This document shows, piece after piece, positions 16,042-25,089 of a stretch of 40,761 nucleotides of DNA; position 1 is the first letter of the stretch; each line of letters opens with the position of its first letter. The stretch comes from Gammaproteobacteria bacterium. GTDB taxonomy: Bacteria; Pseudomonadota; Gammaproteobacteria; Eutrophobiales; Eutrophobiaceae. The position numbers were made by a program, and so were the translations under genes. The stretch spans positions 1 through 40,761 of the forward strand of contig JAPOQU010000086.1 in assembly GCA_026710545.1 (NCBI GenBank). Direction: 5' to 3'. The notes under the pieces were generated by a model, which was given only the letters and a program-made list of their open reading frames with translations, was not told the DNA's origin and did no database searches.

Positions 16042-16807
16042 CGTCCTTGACACTGTCGGCCAGTTGTTGTGCGCTTTTGGCAAGCAGCAACGTATCGGCG
16101 CCGATACCGATCATGTTCGCACCGAGATCCCGGTATTCCCGTGCCTGCTCCGAACCCAGGACCAGGATACCCGCTGCCTTGCCCGCCGCACGGGTCCTGT
16201 GCAGGGTATCCCGGATCACGTCTACTACATCAGGGTGGCGGGTATTGCCGATATGCCCCATGGACGCGGATAAATCGGACGGCCCGATAAAGATACCGTC
16301 GATGCCTTCCACTTCCAGTATGCCGGGTAACGCCTCCACCGCGCGGATTGTCTCCACCTGCGCCATCAGGCAGATCTGGTCATTCGCCTTGTGCAGGTAT
16401 CCGGGTATCCCGTGCCAGCGCGCGGCCCTGGCCAGGGCTGTTCCCAGGCCGCGTACCCCGTCCGGCGGGTAGCGCACCGACCTGACCAGTTCCCTTGCCT
16501 GCTCAGCCGATTCGACCATCGGCACCACCAGGGTCTGCACCCCGGTATCCAGCAGTTGCTTCAATACGTTGCGGTCGTCGGACACCGGGCGCACAACGGC
16601 CTGCACGTCGTACGCAGCGAGGGTGCGTAAATGGCCAAGCACCGCGCGCAGGTCGAACGGGCCGTGCTCCGTGTCGATTACCAGCCAGTCAAAGCCGGCG
16701 GCGGCACAGATTTCGGCGCAGGTGGTATCCGGCAGACCCAGCCACAGGCCGTATTGCGTACGCCCTTCGGCTAGCGCCTGTTTCAGGCGGTTAACGGGTA
16801 ATTCCAT
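16025..16807 (-). CDS. hpaI: 4-hydroxy-2-oxoheptane-1,7-dioate (HKHD) aldolase
   Basis: 260 residues of the class II HpcH/HpaI aldolase family, a TIM-barrel metal enzyme. The catalytic set His48 (DTEHGP), Arg73 (VVRPV), Glu152 (AQVET) and Asp178 (GPSDLS) lies exactly three positions beyond the E. coli HpaI residues (45, 70, 149, 175). It splits 4-hydroxy-2-oxoheptanedioate into pyruvate and succinic semialdehyde. A strong AGGAGA ribosome site precedes the ATG. A 14-bp palindrome separates it from hpaH. Confidence 0.94.
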   Translation of the reverse strand: MELPVNRLKQALAEGRTQYGLWLGLPDTTCAEICAAAGFDWLVIDTEHGPFDLRAVLGHLRTLAAYDVQAVVRPVSDDRNVLKQLLDTGVQTLVVPMVESAEQARELVRSVRYPPDGVRGLGTALARAARWHGIPGYLHKANDQICLMAQVETIRAVEALPGILEVEGIDGIFIGPSDLSASMGHIGNTRHPDVVDVIRDTLHRTRAAGKAAGILVLGSEQAREYRDLGANMIGIGADTLLLAKSAQQLADSVKDDAGQG

Positions 16808-16828
16808 TCATCTCTCCTGAACGGTTAT

Positions 16829-16858
16829 TTGGGGTCAGAGCATTTGCTCTGACCCCAA
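16829..16858. repeat. Perfect 14-bp palindrome in the hpaH-hpaI gap
   Basis: TTGGGGTCAGAGCA, loop TT, TGCTCTGACCCCAA. It is a dispersed-repeat type different from the GGGGACAGA family. It lies 12 bases after the hpaH stop and 21 bases before the hpaI start, so it may tune mRNA stability between the two genes. Confidence 0.75.
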
Positions 16859-16870
16859 TCTCTCAAACTC

Positions 16871-17674
16871 TTACTTGAAGCGGCAATCGATTGTCCCCAG
16901 GTCGCCATAATCGGCGCGGAACGCATCGCCCGGGCGGGCAGGCACCGGCCGGGTGAACGAACCGGACAGCAGCACCTGGCCGGGTTCCAGCGCGATACCG
17001 TGGGGCGCAAAACGCCTGGCGATCCACGCGATGCCGTTGGCCGGGTGGTCCAGCACGCCCGCGGCCAGTCCGGTCTCTTCCACTACGCCGTTGCGGTAAA
17101 GCAGGGCGCCGCACCAGCGCAGGTCCACGCTATCCGGGCTGAACGACTGCTCTGCCATGAGCACTCCGGCGGAGGCGGCGTTGTCTGCTATGGTATCCTG
17201 AATCCTGCGCACGTAACCGTTATCGGGGTCAACCCGGCAGGTGCGCGCCGCGATCAGTTCCAGCGCCGGCGCCACGTAATCCGTTGCAGCCATCACGTCG
17301 GCAACAGTCACGTTTGCTCCTGCCAGCCTGTGCTTCAGGACAAATGCCAGTTCGACCTCTATCCTGGGGTCGGTAAAAGCTGCGGCTTCCAGTTCCGCGC
17401 CGTTGGCAAAGAACATGTCGTCGAGCAGGGTACCGTAATCCGGTTCGTCGATGTGCATGGCCGTCTGCATCGCCCTGGAGGTCAGGCCGATCTTGTACCC
17501 CTTGAGCTCACGCCCCTCTGCCCGCTTGATTTCCATCCATCTCGCCTGGACTGCATACGCATCGTCGATACTCATGTCCGGATGTTCCAGTGTGAGCGCG
17601 CGCCTCTGCCTGCGATGGGTTTCCGCAGCGTGAATGTCTGCAGCGGCTTTAGTGATCTGGTCGTCATTCAGCAT
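16871..17674 (-). CDS. hpaH: 2-oxo-hept-4-ene-1,7-dioate hydratase
   Basis: 267 residues, FAH-fold hydratase like E. coli HpcG. Metal ligands Glu106 and Glu108 ([13 protein letters not shown]) and Glu139 (APALEL) are present, as is KGYKIGLTS near residue 58. The enzyme adds water to 2-oxohept-4-ene-1,7-dioate and feeds HpaI. It is the first gene of the hpa operon; the 214-base region upstream is AT-rich and shared with the divergent methylase gene. No clear ribosome site precedes the ATG. Confidence 0.93.
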   Translation of the reverse strand: MLNDDQITKAAADIHAAETHRRQRRALTLEHPDMSIDDAYAVQARWMEIKRAEGRELKGYKIGLTSRAMQTAMHIDEPDYGTLLDDMFFANGAELEAAAFTDPRIEVELAFVLKHRLAGANVTVADVMAATDYVAPALELIAARTCRVDPDNGYVRRIQDTIADNAASAGVLMAEQSFSPDSVDLRWCGALLYRNGVVEETGLAAGVLDHPANGIAWIARRFAPHGIALEPGQVLLSGSFTRPVPARPGDAFRADYGDLGTIDCRFK

Positions 17675-17708
17675 GTCAAGTAATCAGACGGGTAGATTGT
17701 AAGGAAAT

Positions 17709-17725
17709 AAACGCTTCAAACGCTT
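17709..17725. promoter_or_regulatory. Direct repeat upstream of hpaH, candidate operator
   Basis: Two copies of AAACGCTT separated by one C, 35 bases upstream of the hpaH start. The tandem half-sites one helical turn apart resemble a regulator-binding site. No hpa regulator gene (HpaR or HpaA) is adjacent. Confidence 0.35.
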
Positions 17726-17888
17726 TCTTGTTTCTCGTAGATACTATGGAAGATCAGAAACCATTTCAAGGAATAAAATGTTCCATTCAAAGCCATTCTA
17801 ATATATGATTTATTTATTAAGTCTGTACACTGGAAATGAGCATGGTTTCACTATTCACAAGGAAGACTCTCAGGGAGAGGACGCTATC

Positions 17889-18764
17889 ATGACTAAGTCA
17901 CTTTCACCAATTTATCTTGACCTGCTCGGAGACCACTACACCTCGAAAGCAATCGGACGTAACAGAAAAAGGAAAAAGATTGTTTTCGGATGGTATGGAG
18001 GAAAATTCAGTCACCTGGAATGGCTGCTGCCACTCCTTCCCTACTGTCATCATTATTGTGAACCATTTGCCGGCTCGGCGGCAGTCTTGCTCAATCGTTT
18101 CCCTTCACCTGTGGAGACTTACAATGATATCGATGGGCAAATTGTCAATTTCTTCCGGGTATTAAGGGAACAACAGGAAGAAATTACCCGGGCAATTGCT
18201 CTGACGCCTTTCTCAAGAGAAGAGTTTTATAAGGCAATTTACGAAACTTCAGATGATATTTCTAATCTTGAGCAGGCACGAAGGTTTTTTGTCCGGGCAC
18301 GGCAGGCCCGTACGGGACTGGCACAGACTGCAACACTTGGAAGGTGGGCAAATTGCAAGAACACATCCCGTGCCGGGATGTCAGGTGTTGTTTCACGTTG
18401 GCTTGGCAGTGTTGATGGGCTACCGGAAGTTGCAGAACGCCTGGCACGGGTACAGATTGAAAATCGACCAGCCCTGGACGTGATCAAACTATACGATGGT
18501 GAAGATACGCTGTTTTATTGTGATCCGCCCTACTTGCATACGACTCGCGGCGACGGAAAAGCCTATGGTTTTGAAATGGAAAATGAAGAACATGTTCATC
18601 TGGCTGCAATACTGAACAAAATCAAGGGCAAGGCAGCAATTTCCGGATACAGGTGTGACTTGATGGATACCCTGTATAACGGCTGGACAAGATACGATGC
18701 GCCTGAAAAGCACGCACACTCCATCAAAAAATTACGTCAGGAATGCCTCTGGATGAATTACTGA
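17889..18764 (+). CDS. DNA adenine methylase (D12 class) of a restriction-modification pair
   Basis: 291 residues from the ATG at 17889, chosen for the GAGAGG upstream; an earlier in-frame ATG at 17805 would add 28 unconserved residues. The SAM-binding motif is FGWYGGK (33-39) with CEPFAGSAAV (57-66), and the catalytic motif is DPPY (212-215), as in Dam-type N6-adenine methyltransferases. It methylates adenine in an unknown target sequence and protects host DNA. The endonuclease gene starts 4 bases after its stop. Codon and base use are more AT-rich than the neighbours, which points to horizontal transfer. Confidence 0.9.
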   Translation: MTKSLSPIYLDLLGDHYTSKAIGRNRKRKKIVFGWYGGKFSHLEWLLPLLPYCHHYCEPFAGSAAVLLNRFPSPVETYNDIDGQIVNFFRVLREQQEEITRAIALTPFSREEFYKAIYETSDDISNLEQARRFFVRARQARTGLAQTATLGRWANCKNTSRAGMSGVVSRWLGSVDGLPEVAERLARVQIENRPALDVIKLYDGEDTLFYCDPPYLHTTRGDGKAYGFEMENEEHVHLAAILNKIKGKAAISGYRCDLMDTLYNGWTRYDAPEKHAHSIKKLRQECLWMNY

Positions 18765-18768
18765 GATT

Positions 18769-19860
18769 TTGTCCGTGGGTCGACAGATAAACTATGAAAA
18801 AGCCCGGGATATTCTGGAAGAATTGTTTGGGAAAATGGAGGTTGCATACGTAAACAAATCCCCTCCTACTGCCTGGGGGGAAATCGGTGTTACGATTGAA
18901 GAGATAATAAGCTCTAAAACACAAGCCTACCGGGAAGTGCTGATTGGATGCGCCATTGCCAGGATTCTTGATCCTTTAATCGACATCAGGAAGATTTACG
19001 TCAATCAAGGAAAAGATGCCTTTAATGGTCGAACACTGGATGAGAAGGTAGTCAACCCATTCCTGCACGAACACGAAGTACCGTGTTCAAAAGGACCTTA
19101 CCTTTCAGTATTTCGCCGGAACGTCAGTTTGCACAGAGACACTGGTAAAGGGGTCAGGGACAAGACCGGTTATACTGCTATGCTGGCGTTTATAACCATT
19201 TTGGAAAATACCCATCAATCATCTGCGAATGACCTCCTTTCATCCCTCCTGTATGGTCTGATAGAGCTTCGAGACACATCCACTATAACTCTGTCCCGTA
19301 TCCAGAGGTTGAGCATGGAACAATACGGAGCGTTGATTGATTCCATGTTGACAACCCCGAGTGGAGGACTTATTCCGGTGTTGCTGGCTGTGTCTGCATT
19401 CAGTGCCGTCCGCGACACTTACCTGCTTCCATGGGATATCAGATGGCAGGGGATCAATGTGGCAGACAGTCCTTCAGGCGCAGGCGGGGATATTACGATA
19501 AACAGGGAAGGAAAAATTGTCATCTCCGTTGAAGTGACGGAAAGAGCCATTGATAAAGCGCGAGTCATTTCGACTTTCAATACTAAAATCTCGCCCCATG
19601 GAATAGATGACTATCTTTTCTTTTTCTCGGCAACCGAACCGACGGATGAGGCGCGCTCCGCAGCCCGCGCCTATTTTGCCCAAGGCCATGAAATTAATTT
19701 CCTGCCTGTGAAGGATTGGATCATTACAGTATTAACAAGCCTGGGCACACAAGGCAGGACTATTTTTACAAGTAACTTATTGTCACTACTGGAGTCAAAA
19801 GATACTCCAGCGGCAATTAAAGTGGCATGGAATGATTACGTGAGGAAACTGGTTTCTTAG
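18769..19860 (+). CDS. Type II restriction endonuclease, possibly SacI-like family
   Basis: 363 residues from TTG (GTG at 18775 is an alternative). Position directly behind a DNA methylase and the shared AT-rich composition argue for the cognate endonuclease. A likely nuclease core is GGDITINREGKIVISVEVTE: D241 and E255 with Thr257 where PD-(D/E)xK enzymes usually have Lys, followed by RVISTFNTKI. The segment VPCSKGPYLSVFRR is a second conserved-looking block. I associate this architecture with the SacI family from memory, at moderate certainty; the recognition sequence cannot be predicted. Confidence 0.7.
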   Translation: MSVGRQINYEKARDILEELFGKMEVAYVNKSPPTAWGEIGVTIEEIISSKTQAYREVLIGCAIARILDPLIDIRKIYVNQGKDAFNGRTLDEKVVNPFLHEHEVPCSKGPYLSVFRRNVSLHRDTGKGVRDKTGYTAMLAFITILENTHQSSANDLLSSLLYGLIELRDTSTITLSRIQRLSMEQYGALIDSMLTTPSGGLIPVLLAVSAFSAVRDTYLLPWDIRWQGINVADSPSGAGGDITINREGKIVISVEVTERAIDKARVISTFNTKISPHGIDDYLFFFSATEPTDEARSAARAYFAQGHEINFLPVKDWIITVLTSLGTQGRTIFTSNLLSLLESKDTPAAIKVAWNDYVRKLVS

Positions 19861-19973
19861 ATGCCATATGACCGCTCACGCGAATCTGGAGGTAATATCG
19901 GTCTGGTTGCTCCATCAATACAATGATATGGTAACTCCTGATTAATTTTTTGGTATGAACTAAAGAGAACATC

Positions 19974-20813
19974 ATGGCCGGATTCTCATTGGATTACTCA
20001 CGCTACCGGGTCCCCACAAAAGGTAAATTTTCACTGGCCGATATCGACCCGGGGGATAGCCAGGGGCTGGTGAAGGAACGGGACGGGCAGGAAGTGGAGG
20101 AGCAACTGGGCCGGATCCAGGGTCGTCTTGACGAGTTGCAGCAGCGCCTGTTCGCGGAGTCAAAACAGGCGCTGCTGCTGGTGCTGCAGGGCATGGATAC
20201 CTCCGGCAAGGACAATGCCATCCGCCGCGTCATCGCGCCGTTCAACCCCATGGCCTGCCGGGTGACGAACTTCAAGGCGCCGAGCCACGCGGAGCGGGCG
20301 CGTGATTTCCTCTGGCGCGTCCACGCGCGCGCGCCGCGCAAGGGATCCATCGGCGTGTTCAACCGCTCCCACTACGAGGACGTGCTGATAGCACGCGTCC
20401 ACGGGCTGGCGCCGCCGGATCTTATCGAAAAACGCTACGACCATATCAACGACTTTGAAAGAATGCTCGCGGACCACGGCACCCATATCGTCAAGGTCAT
20501 GCTGCACATATCCAAGGACTACCAGCTTGAACGGCTGAAACGGCGCCTGAAGCGCGCCGACAAGCGCTGGAAATTCTTCCCGGAGGACTTGCGCGACCGG
20601 GAACGCTGGGATGACTACATGGAGGCCTATGATATCGCGCTGCGGCGCTGTTCCACTGAACATGCGCCCTGGTACGTTATCCCCGCGCAAAACCGCTGGC
20701 TGCGCAACCTGCTCATCAGCCGGTTACTGCTCGATGCCCTGGAAGACATGAACCCCCGCTTTCCCGAAGCGCAGTTCGACCCTGCTGATTATCCGCCCGA
20801 AGAGATTACCTGA
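19974..20813 (+). CDS. ppk2: Polyphosphate kinase 2 family protein
   Basis: 279 residues. Walker A is GMDTSGKD (73-80) and the Walker B/lid region FNRSHYEDVL (129-138) is the PPK2 signature, followed by the basic lid RLKRRLKRADKRWKFFPEDL. These enzymes move phosphate between polyphosphate and nucleotides; a single-domain protein of this length usually phosphorylates ADP or AMP using polyP. It is transcribed alone, separated from the R-M island by 113 bases, and is back to GC-rich composition. Confidence 0.92.
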   Translation: MAGFSLDYSRYRVPTKGKFSLADIDPGDSQGLVKERDGQEVEEQLGRIQGRLDELQQRLFAESKQALLLVLQGMDTSGKDNAIRRVIAPFNPMACRVTNFKAPSHAERARDFLWRVHARAPRKGSIGVFNRSHYEDVLIARVHGLAPPDLIEKRYDHINDFERMLADHGTHIVKVMLHISKDYQLERLKRRLKRADKRWKFFPEDLRDRERWDDYMEAYDIALRRCSTEHAPWYVIPAQNRWLRNLLISRLLLDALEDMNPRFPEAQFDPADYPPEEIT

Positions 20814-20842
20814 GGAACCTCTGATTAAGTCTCAGAGGTTCC
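20814..20842. terminator. Hairpin between convergent ppk2 and argB-like genes
   Basis: GGAACCTCTGA, 7-base loop, TCAGAGGTTCC: a perfect 11-bp stem immediately after the ppk2 stop. The convergent gene layout suits a bidirectional terminator. It has no T-run, and similar GGAACCTCTGA hairpins recur in other genomes as repeats. Confidence 0.5.
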
Positions 20843-20867
20843 CTAAGAACAAACAGGGGACGGACCT

Positions 20868-21749
20868 TCATTCCCTGACAAATTCGGTGCCGACGCCGGC
20901 GTCGGTGAGGATCTCGTTGATAAAGGAATCGGCGTCTCCCCTGATGATATGGGACTTGCTGACGCCGCGCTCCAGGGGTTCGAGACAGGCCCTGACCTTG
21001 GGGATCATGCCGCCGTGGATGACGCCGGTATTGATGTAAGCCTCGGCCTGCCGCCGGGTCAGGGTCGGCAACAATATTCCGCTACCGTCCTTCACGCCGT
21101 CTTCGTCGGTCATCAGGATCAGTTTCTCAGCCCGGATTTCTGCGGCGATGGCGCTGGCGACTTCATCGGCATTGACGTTATACCCGGGGTCGCCGTCTTC
21201 CAGTCCCGAAGTAATCGCGGTGACGATGGGAACGGCTTCCGCGGGCAGTTGGTCCAGCAGGGACGCATCCACGCGCTCCGGTTCGCCCACGTAGCCGAGT
21301 CCGGCATCTTTCTGCCTGGAACGCACCAGGCCGCTGGTCCGGTCGAATATCACGCCCCGGTATCCCCGGTGGACCACCGCATCCCGCACCACGCGGCTGA
21401 TTTCCAGGAAAACCTCATCGGCCAGGTCCAGGACTTCACGCGAAGTCACCCGCAATCCGTCCAGCTTGCTCGGCTCCAGCCCGCGCGCCTGCATGTGCCG
21501 GTCCAGTTGCCGGGCGCCGCCGTGCACCAGGACGACCTCGATATCCAGGCGTTTCAGGAATACGACGTCACTGACCAGTTGGGGTATCAGGCGCTCATCC
21601 TGCAAGACTGAGCCGCCGATCTTGAGGACGAACTTCTTCCCCTGGAAGGCTTCCAGGTACGGGATGGCTTCGCGCAGGGCTGCGCCATCGAAATTGTGCT
21701 GATCGGCAAGTTTCCTGGCCGTCTCCAGCAGGACGAGCTTATACGGCAT
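20868..21749 (-). CDS. argB: Acetylglutamate kinase-like amino-acid kinase
   Basis: 293 residues of the amino-acid kinase fold. Phosphate-binding KIGGSVLQD (43-51), HGGARQLD, the substrate motif YNVNADEVASAIAAE and MTDEDGVKDG all fit N-acetylglutamate kinase. It would phosphorylate N-acetylglutamate in arginine synthesis. There is an N-terminal extension of about 38 residues before the first strand, as in arginine-sensitive forms. No other arginine genes are nearby, so a paralogous role is possible. The divergent gene is the FGE-like protein at 21844. Confidence 0.82.
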   Translation of the reverse strand: MPYKLVLLETARKLADQHNFDGAALREAIPYLEAFQGKKFVLKIGGSVLQDERLIPQLVSDVVFLKRLDIEVVLVHGGARQLDRHMQARGLEPSKLDGLRVTSREVLDLADEVFLEISRVVRDAVVHRGYRGVIFDRTSGLVRSRQKDAGLGYVGEPERVDASLLDQLPAEAVPIVTAITSGLEDGDPGYNVNADEVASAIAAEIRAEKLILMTDEDGVKDGSGILLPTLTRRQAEAYINTGVIHGGMIPKVRACLEPLERGVSKSHIIRGDADSFINEILTDAGVGTEFVRE

Positions 21750-21843
21750 GCGGGTATGAAATGGGAATAGACGATAACGATTTGCCCGGCATTATATTAT
21801 CAGAAGGAACCGATTACAAAGTGAATGATGGTAAAATGGCCCG

Positions 21844-22854
21844 ATGAAAAAAGCCCTCACCATCACATTCGGCCTGGGCGTTGCCGCGATACTGGGGTAC
21901 TGGGTCGTCCTGGACGGCAAGCCGGGCGCGAGTGACGCTCCCCGGCCACAGGCTAGCTGCAGCGACGCGGGGGAACACGCCGGTATGGTATGGGTGGAAG
22001 GCGGCAGTTTTACCCGGGGATCAGCCGATCATTACCCTGAAGAAGGGCCGCCCGGGGAAATAGAAGTTGACGGTTTCTGGATAGACAGGTTTGAAGTGAC
22101 CAACACCCGTTTCAGTGAATTCGTCGATGCGACCGGTTACGTCACCAGTGCGGAACGCCAACCGGACCCCAAAGACTTTCCCGGCATCGACCCTACCCTG
22201 CTGCAACCCGGTTCCGTCGTATTTATCATGCCCACCGGCGAAGCCGGGCAACTTACCCAGTGGTGGCGTTTTGTCCCCGGCGCATACTGGCGGGAACCGG
22301 CCGGACCCGGCAGTACAATCGAAGGCAGGGATGAGTATCCCGTCGTACACGTCACCTACCAGGATGCCCTGGCTTTTGCCGAGTGGCTGGGACACGACCT
22401 GCCTACGGAGGCGCAATGGGAGTACGCGGCCCGCGGCGGACTGGACCAGGCTGCGTTTGCCTGGGGGAATGAATACCTGGTCGGCGGGGAACACCAGGCC
22501 AATACCTGGCAGGGGTTGTTCCCCGCCGCGAACTCAAATGAAGACAGGTTCCAGGCCGCTGCGCCGGTCGGTTGTTTTCCGGCCAACGGTTATGGCCTGT
22601 ACGACATGATCGGCAACGTCTGGGAATGGGTTGGCGACTGGTACTATCCATCCCACGATACACAACAGGGCTCCGCCGGCGAAAAAGGTTACGACCCGCG
22701 CCAACCCGGCGTGGCGGTGAAAGTGATCAAGGGCGGGTCCTACCTGTGTGCGGAAAATTACTGCCGGCGCTACCGTCCGGCGGCCAGGCATGCCCAGGAA
22801 ACCACCCTGGGCGCCGCGCACATCGGCTTTCGAACCGTAAAAAATGAGAACTGA
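21844..22854 (+). CDS. Formylglycine-generating enzyme (SUMF1) family, membrane-anchored or exported
   Basis: 336 residues. An N-terminal hydrophobic segment (about 5-23) acts as signal or anchor. The FGE-sulfatase domain runs from GMVWVEGGSFTRGS to the end, with DRFEVTNTRFSEFV, LPTEAQWEYAARGG and GNVWEWVGDWY. Both copper-site cysteines of true formylglycine-generating enzymes are present: C302 and C307 in GGSYLCAENYCRRYRPAAR, five residues apart as in human FGE (C336/C341). It may thus activate a sulfatase Cys, although no sulfatase gene is in the window. FAH-fold gene 22857 starts 2 bases after its stop. Confidence 0.85.
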   Translation: MKKALTITFGLGVAAILGYWVVLDGKPGASDAPRPQASCSDAGEHAGMVWVEGGSFTRGSADHYPEEGPPGEIEVDGFWIDRFEVTNTRFSEFVDATGYVTSAERQPDPKDFPGIDPTLLQPGSVVFIMPTGEAGQLTQWWRFVPGAYWREPAGPGSTIEGRDEYPVVHVTYQDALAFAEWLGHDLPTEAQWEYAARGGLDQAAFAWGNEYLVGGEHQANTWQGLFPAANSNEDRFQAAAPVGCFPANGYGLYDMIGNVWEWVGDWYYPSHDTQQGSAGEKGYDPRQPGVAVKVIKGGSYLCAENYCRRYRPAARHAQETTLGAAHIGFRTVKNEN

Positions 22855-22856
22855 CA

Positions 22857-23693
22857 ATGCGTTTCATATCTTACCTTCATAACGACGAACCGGGCTGGGG
22901 TGCGGTCAATGGCCGGGACATAGTGGATTTGACCCGGCATGAACCCACGTTACAAGCTGCCATCAGTGAGGATACGCTACCGGTATCCCTCGACACCGTC
23001 CCGGCGCAAAAAATCGTTGCGCTTGACGAAGTCGTCTACCTGCCTCCCATACCGGAGCCGCGCCGTATCCTGTGCATCGGCCAGAATTACGTGGCGCACC
23101 GCGCGGAAATGGGCGGTGCGACGACTGCCCACCCGCTTATTTTCACCCGCTATCCGTCCTCGATATCGGGTCATGAGCAGGACCTGGTAAAACCCCGGGA
23201 AAGTGACCAGTATGACTTTGAGGGCGAACTGGCGGTCATCATCGGCAGAACAGGGAGGCGCATTCACCCGGACCAGGCGCTGGAACATATTGCGGGTTAC
23301 AGTTGTTTCATGGACGGTAGCGTCAGGGATTTCCAGGTACATACCACGCAATACATTCCCGGCAAGAATTTCGACGCATCAGGTTCGTGCGGCCCCTGGA
23401 TGATCCCTGCAGCGGAAATCCCGGATCCCAACGCCGGTTACCGGCTTGAAACCCGCCTTAACGGCAACACGGTGCAGGCGACTACAACGGACCTGATGAT
23501 TTTCAGCGTGCCGGTACTGCTGGCCTATCTCTCCACCTTCACCACCCTCGAACCCGGCGATGTCATCGCCACCGGCACACCCGGCGGTGTAGGGTATAAA
23601 CGCAAGCCGCAGCTTTTCATGCACCCCGGAGACAGGTTAGAGGTTGAGTTGGAGGGAATAGGGACGCTGGTTAACAGGATTAAGGGGGATTGA
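22857..23693 (+). CDS. Fumarylacetoacetate hydrolase family enzyme
   Basis: 278 residues. Motifs ILCIGQNYVAHRAEMG and FTRYPSSISGHE lead to the metal site FEGELAVIIG (E122, E124) and FMDGSVRD (D153), all intact, so it is probably catalytic. The N-terminal ~60 residues form the small domain seen in FAH-family hydrolases such as acylpyruvases and ureidoglycolate-lyase-like proteins. Substrate unknown. It is coupled to the FGE-like gene (2-base gap) rather than to the hpa operon and is clearly distinct from HpaG1, HpaG2 and HpaH. Confidence 0.88.
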   Translation: MRFISYLHNDEPGWGAVNGRDIVDLTRHEPTLQAAISEDTLPVSLDTVPAQKIVALDEVVYLPPIPEPRRILCIGQNYVAHRAEMGGATTAHPLIFTRYPSSISGHEQDLVKPRESDQYDFEGELAVIIGRTGRRIHPDQALEHIAGYSCFMDGSVRDFQVHTTQYIPGKNFDASGSCGPWMIPAAEIPDPNAGYRLETRLNGNTVQATTTDLMIFSVPVLLAYLSTFTTLEPGDVIATGTPGGVGYKRKPQLFMHPGDRLEVELEGIGTLVNRIKGD

Positions 23694-23773
23694 GCAGGGA
23701 GGATTACCGGGTTCCTGCCCCTGCGGGTGCCGGGGTACATCGTACGCATGGGTTGCCCCAGGCGCGCCAATGC

Positions 23774-25081
23774 TCAGACCGGTTCCAGTTGCGGTGCGCG
23801 CATCAGGTATATCGCGATGCAGGCCAGGATCAACGGTACCGCGAAGATAATAAAATTCACGCTCGTCGGGTAACCCATGTTAATGAACACGCCGCCCAGG
23901 TAAGGGCCGATGATGGCGCCGGTCCGGCCTGCGCCTATGCTCCAGCCTACGCCGGTTGTGCGCACTTCCGTGTGGTACAGGCACGCGGCCGAGATATAGA
24001 AACCGACGAACCCGCCCAGCACGCAAAACCCGATCAGGAAGGCCAGTACCAGCAGCAGCCCTACCTCGGGCGGTGCAAAACCGAACGCCAGCATGGCGAT
24101 GACGCCGCCGGTGAAAAACCAGATGATCAGGGGACGCACGCCGAACCGGTCAGACAGGTAACCCAGCGTGACGCCACCCAGAAACGCGCCGAAATTCTGC
24201 GCGGTACCGATATAAATTCCCCTGTCTATCGGCAGCCCGGCGTCCACGGTAATCTTGGGCACCCAGCTGAATAAAAAATACAGGGTCAGGAACGCCATGA
24301 AAAAACCTGTCCACAACAGTAATGTCCATTTGCGGTATTCAGGAGTCAATATCTGTTTCACCGAGGGCTTTACCACAACAGGCGGCGCCTCAGGCATGGC
24401 CTGCAGTCGGGGCCAGTCCATGCGGGCCAGTATCCGGTTGATCCTGTCCAGGGCGCCCCTGGGTTGCCTGGAAGACAGAAATTCCATGGATTCAGGCAGG
24501 AATAAATATGTCAGGACAAGCGCGGCAAACGAAAGCAGGCTGCCGCAATAAAACACCGCCGGCCAGCCGGACAGTTGAATCAACCAGACCGCGGCAAAGC
24601 CGCCGGCCGTCGCGCCCAGTGGATAGCCCACCTGCATGAAGCCCACCATCAGGCTGCGTTTCCTGGCCGGGGTGTATTCGGCCACCAGGCTGGTGAGGCT
24701 GGCAAGAATACTGCCGATGCCCAGGCCGGTGATTATCCGCATGATAACCATCTGTGTGGCATTGGTGGTCATGCCGGTCAGGGCCATGCTGATGGCGATG
24801 GCAGTCAGCGACAGCAGTATCATCGCGCGCCGGCCGATGACGTCGGTAAACGGTGCAATGAATGCGGCGCCGAGGGTCATGCCGACGAGGCCGGCGCTGA
24901 AAATGATACCCAGCATGTAAGGCGTCAGTTGCCACTCCTGGGAGATGGTGGGCGCGGTAAAGGCGATGGCCAGTACGTCAAACCCGTCCAGCATGTTCAG
25001 GGCAAAGCAGCCGAAGACGACCCGCAGCTGTAAACTGCTGATGGGTTTCTCGTCGATCAGTTGTCTGATGTCAGCCGGCAC
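23774..25081 (-). CDS. MFS transporter, aromatic acid:H+ symporter (AAHS) type
   Basis: 435 residues from a GTG, with 12 predicted transmembrane helices. The TM1 motif LDGFDVLAIAFTAPTIS and the loop FTDVIGRRAMILLS match AAHS transporters (PcaK/BenK/MhpT group), as does YLSDRFGVRPLIIW in the second half. Such proteins import aromatic acids by proton symport. With the hpa operon nearby, a hydroxyphenylacetate-type substrate is a reasonable guess, but they are not co-transcribed. It follows a tiny secreted-peptide ORF by 8 bases. Confidence 0.88.
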   Translation of the reverse strand: MPADIRQLIDEKPISSLQLRVVFGCFALNMLDGFDVLAIAFTAPTISQEWQLTPYMLGIIFSAGLVGMTLGAAFIAPFTDVIGRRAMILLSLTAIAISMALTGMTTNATQMVIMRIITGLGIGSILASLTSLVAEYTPARKRSLMVGFMQVGYPLGATAGGFAAVWLIQLSGWPAVFYCGSLLSFAALVLTYLFLPESMEFLSSRQPRGALDRINRILARMDWPRLQAMPEAPPVVVKPSVKQILTPEYRKWTLLLWTGFFMAFLTLYFLFSWVPKITVDAGLPIDRGIYIGTAQNFGAFLGGVTLGYLSDRFGVRPLIIWFFTGGVIAMLAFGFAPPEVGLLLVLAFLIGFCVLGGFVGFYISAACLYHTEVRTTGVGWSIGAGRTGAIIGPYLGGVFINMGYPTSVNFIIFAVPLILACIAIYLMRAPQLEPV

Positions 25082-25089
25082 TGTCCAGC

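Noticed and set aside
17756..17850. GAAACCAT / ATGGTTTC inverted repeat upstream of the methylase as a controller-protein box
   Set aside because: The two 8-base arms are about 80 bases apart and no controller (C-protein) gene is present.
23694..23773. Terminator between the convergent FAH-family and MFS genes
   Set aside because: Only short CCCC/GGGG and GTAC pairings are present, with no stable stem or T-run.
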